A stretch of DNA of 8,064 bases from Actinomycetota bacterium. Its GTDB lineage: Bacteria; Actinomycetota; Acidimicrobiia; Spongiisociales; ZC4RG35. This document shows, one piece after another, positions 6,615-8,064 of the stretch. Every line of letters begins with the position of its first letter. The first letter of the stretch is position 1. The stretch lies in NCBI GenBank assembly GCA_019347585.1, contig JAHWLC010000042.1, forward strand, positions 1 to 8,064, in the 5' to 3' direction. The notes beneath the pieces are model-generated. The model saw only the letters and a list, made by a program, of their open reading frames with translations, was not told where the DNA came from and did not search any database. Position numbers and translations under genes: made by a program.

Positions 6615-7589
6615 ATGACCTCCTACCGGGACGCGGGGGTCGACCTCGGGGCCGCCGAGCGCCACGTGGAGAGCATCGCCGCGTCTGTGACCGGATCGTG
6701 GGGTGAGGGTGTGATCGGGGGCTTCGGTGGCTTTGCCGCCGGTGTCGGGATCCCGGCGGGATACGAGCAACCGGTATTGATGATGTCCGCCGACGGTGTC
6801 GGCACCAAGCTGGAGCTGGCCCGACGATCCGGGCATTGGAGAGATGTGGGCAGCGACCTGGTGGCCATGTGCGCCGACGACCTGGCCGCCGTCGGGGCCC
6901 GGCCCCTCGGGATGGTCGACTACCTGGCGGTCGGGTCTCTCCAGCCGGAGCGCGATGCGGTCATCGTTGCCTCGATCTCGTCGGCCTGCCGCGCCGCGGG
7001 TTTCCCCCTTCTCGGGGGCGAGACCGCCGAGCACCCCGGGGTGATGGCCGCCGACGCCGTTGATCTCGCCGGCGCGGCCATGGGAGTCGTGGAGAAAGAT
7101 CGCCAGTTGGGCCCGCACCGGGTGGCGGCCGGTGACGTCATCATCGGGCTCCGCTCCGCCAACCTCAGGTCCAACGGCTTCTCGCTGGTGAGGTCGGTGA
7201 TGGGGGATTCGGCGCTGGAACACGTCGAGGAGCTCCTGGAGCCCTCGGTCGTGTACACCCCGGCGGTGCTGTCGGCGGTGGCCACCGGATGGGTCCATTC
7301 CGCCGCCCACGTCACCGGAGGGGGCATCGCCTCCAACCTGGAAAGGGCCATCGGCCCCGAGCGTTCGGTGACCATCGACAAGGGGAGCTGGGCGCCGCCG
7401 GAAGTCTTCGGTCTCGTCGCCCGTCATGGCGTCCCCGAGGACGAGATGTACCGCGTCTTCAACATGGGCATCGGTTTCTGCCTGGTCGTCGAAGCGGACG
7501 GGGTGGGTGCGGTGATGTCAACCCTCGGCGACCACGAGCCGATGACCCTCGGAGAGGTAGTCGACGGAAGAGGAGTGGAGCTGGTTTGA
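6615..7589 (+). CDS. purM: Phosphoribosylformylglycinamidine cyclo-ligase (AIR synthetase) PurM
   Basis: PurM closes the imidazole ring by converting FGAM and ATP to AIR, the step directly after PurL/PurQ. The ATG at 6615, one base after the purF stop, gives 324 residues, a little short of the ~345 of E. coli and B. subtilis. Family motifs in order are SYRDAGVD (3-10), GGFGGFA (35-41), MSADGVGTKLELA (57-69), MCADDLAAVGARPLGMVDY (85-103), LLGGETAEHPGVM (132-144), GLRSANLRSNGFSLVR (178-193), HVTGGGIASNLER (232-244) and YRVFNMGIGF (279-288). The longer open frame back to 6444 lies inside purF and encodes unrelated residues. No Shine-Dalgarno is visible before the ATG, so translation probably depends on ribosomes finishing purF. 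Some motif positions differ from the E. coli pattern (for example TAEHPG for TAEMPG, NLRSNG for GLHSNG), but no catalytic block is lost. Confidence 0.96.
   Translation: MTSYRDAGVDLGAAERHVESIAASVTGSWGEGVIGGFGGFAAGVGIPAGYEQPVLMMSADGVGTKLELARRSGHWRDVGSDLVAMCADDLAAVGARPLGMVDYLAVGSLQPERDAVIVASISSACRAAGFPLLGGETAEHPGVMAADAVDLAGAAMGVVEKDRQLGPHRVAAGDVIIGLRSANLRSNGFSLVRSVMGDSALEHVEELLEPSVVYTPAVLSAVATGWVHSAAHVTGGGIASNLERAIGPERSVTIDKGSWAPPEVFGLVARHGVPEDEMYRVFNMGIGFCLVVEADGVGAVMSTLGDHEPMTLGEVVDGRGVELV
7571..7580 (+). promoter_or_regulatory. Ribosome binding site supporting the TTG start at 7586
   Basis: AGGAGTGGAG contains two Shine-Dalgarno-like cores. GGAG at 7577-7580 lies 5 nt before the TTG, and AGGAG at 7571-7575 lies 10 nt before it. 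The site is inside the purM 3' end and supports the otherwise unusual TTG as the thioesterase start. It is the clearest ribosome binding site in the window. Confidence 0.5.
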
Positions 7590-8064
7590 GCTTCGCCGGA
7601 GCGACCAGCGTCGTCCCCGGCCGCAACGGGACGCTGGCAGGCCGAATCCATCCCGGGTGGGACATCTTCGGCATCACCAACGGCGGTTACCTGATGGCGA
7701 TCGCCGCCAGGGCGATGGCGGAGCATGCCAGGGGCCGGGACCTGATCTCGATCAACGCCCATTTCACCAGCCCCGGCTCCCCGGGCCCGGTGGAAGTGGT
7801 GGTGGAGCCCATCAAGAGCGGGGGCTCGTTCACGACTGTTTCGGCGGTCGTACGTGGAGAGCGCCCCCTGATTGCGGCCACCGCGTCCTTCGCCGAGCCC
7901 GAGCGCCCCGTGCCGGAAACGCTGATCATCCACGCCTCGGCCCCCGATCTCCCCCCTCCAGAGGATTGCGTGCGGGCGGTTCCCTCCTCGGCGGGGCCCC
8001 TCCCCCCGCCCTTCATGGACAAGGTGAGGGTGATGATCCACCCCGACGACGCCACAGCCTTGCG
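7586..8064 (+). CDS. TesB-like / 4HBT_3 acyl-CoA thioesterase family protein (3'-truncated)
   Basis: The frame is open to the window end (159 codons plus 2 bases), so only the N-terminal hotdog domain and the start of the linker are visible. The pattern is that of TesB-like double-hotdog thioesterases: HPGWDIFGITNGGYLMAIAARAM (about 22-44), with NGGY at 32-35 covering the central hotdog helix, then INAHFTSPGSPGPVEVVVEPIKSGGS (56-81) and LIAATASFAEP (95-105). A proline-rich linker (about 105-143) precedes the expected second hotdog unit. Such enzymes hydrolyse acyl-CoA thioesters; chain length and physiological role cannot be told from this fragment. TTG at 7586 is the only start that keeps the conserved N-terminus. 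It overlaps the purM stop as TTGA and has GGAG 5 nt upstream. The first ATG (7694) would cut away the NGGY helix. Co-translation with purM is likely, but a functional tie to purines is not established. Confidence 0.8.
   Translation, partial: MSFAGATSVVPGRNGTLAGRIHPGWDIFGITNGGYLMAIAARAMAEHARGRDLISINAHFTSPGSPGPVEVVVEPIKSGGSFTTVSAVVRGERPLIAATASFAEPERPVPETLIIHASAPDLPPPEDCVRAVPSSAGPLPPPFMDKVRVMIHPDDATAL

Noticed and set aside
1..8064. Search for riboswitch, mobile element, CRISPR, tRNA or a defence system
   Set aside because: No direct-repeat array, transposase or integrase motif, clover-leaf, or purine-riboswitch-like leader was seen. The gaps before the purine genes are too short (28 bp or less) for a riboswitch.

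Overview
The window is a dense, high-GC stretch of bacterial chromosome with every gene on the + strand. It carries most of a de novo purine biosynthesis cluster interrupted by three other metabolic genes. The likely source is an Actinomycetota member. Grounds for this are the strong G/C bias at third codon positions, GTG and TTG starts, stop-start overlaps, TANNNT -10-like boxes placed 6-7 nt before start codons (a leaderless layout common in that phylum), a group III type phosphofructokinase and an Fe-S type PurF. An uncultured Acidimicrobiia-like lineage would fit, but the sequence alone does not prove it.

Layout: (1) 1-2731, the 3' part of purQ, then purL, joined by an ATGA overlap. Together they form most of the FGAM synthetase; the small PurS subunit would lie outside the window. 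(2) 2752-3873, a phosphofructokinase with a mixed ATP/PPi active-site signature. (3) 3874-4000, a 127-bp gap holding a hairpin and a promoter-like box. (4) 4001-5154, a cytosolic DsbA-family CxxC protein and a gamma-carbonic-anhydrase-like hexapeptide protein, joined by a TTGA overlap. (5) 5183-7589, purF then purM, 1 nt apart. (6) 7586 to the window end, the start of a TesB-like/4HBT_3 acyl-CoA thioesterase, overlapping purM by TTGA.

Together PurF (step 1), PurL+PurQ (step 4) and PurM (step 5) cover three reactions on the PRPP-to-AIR route. The phosphofructokinase sits in sugar-phosphate metabolism. The CxxC protein and the carbonic-anhydrase-like protein have no established link to purines. 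The gaps before pfk, the CxxC gene and purF each contain a TANNNT box at nearly the same distance from the start codon. The locus may therefore be several transcription units stacked in one direction: purQL, pfk, dsbA-like plus gamma-CA, and purF-purM-thioesterase.

I see no tRNA, rRNA, CRISPR array, insertion sequence, prophage gene or toxin-antitoxin pair, and no gene-free stretch above 130 bp. I found no undescribed system. The points worth a second look are promoter architecture, operon composition and a few active-site details.
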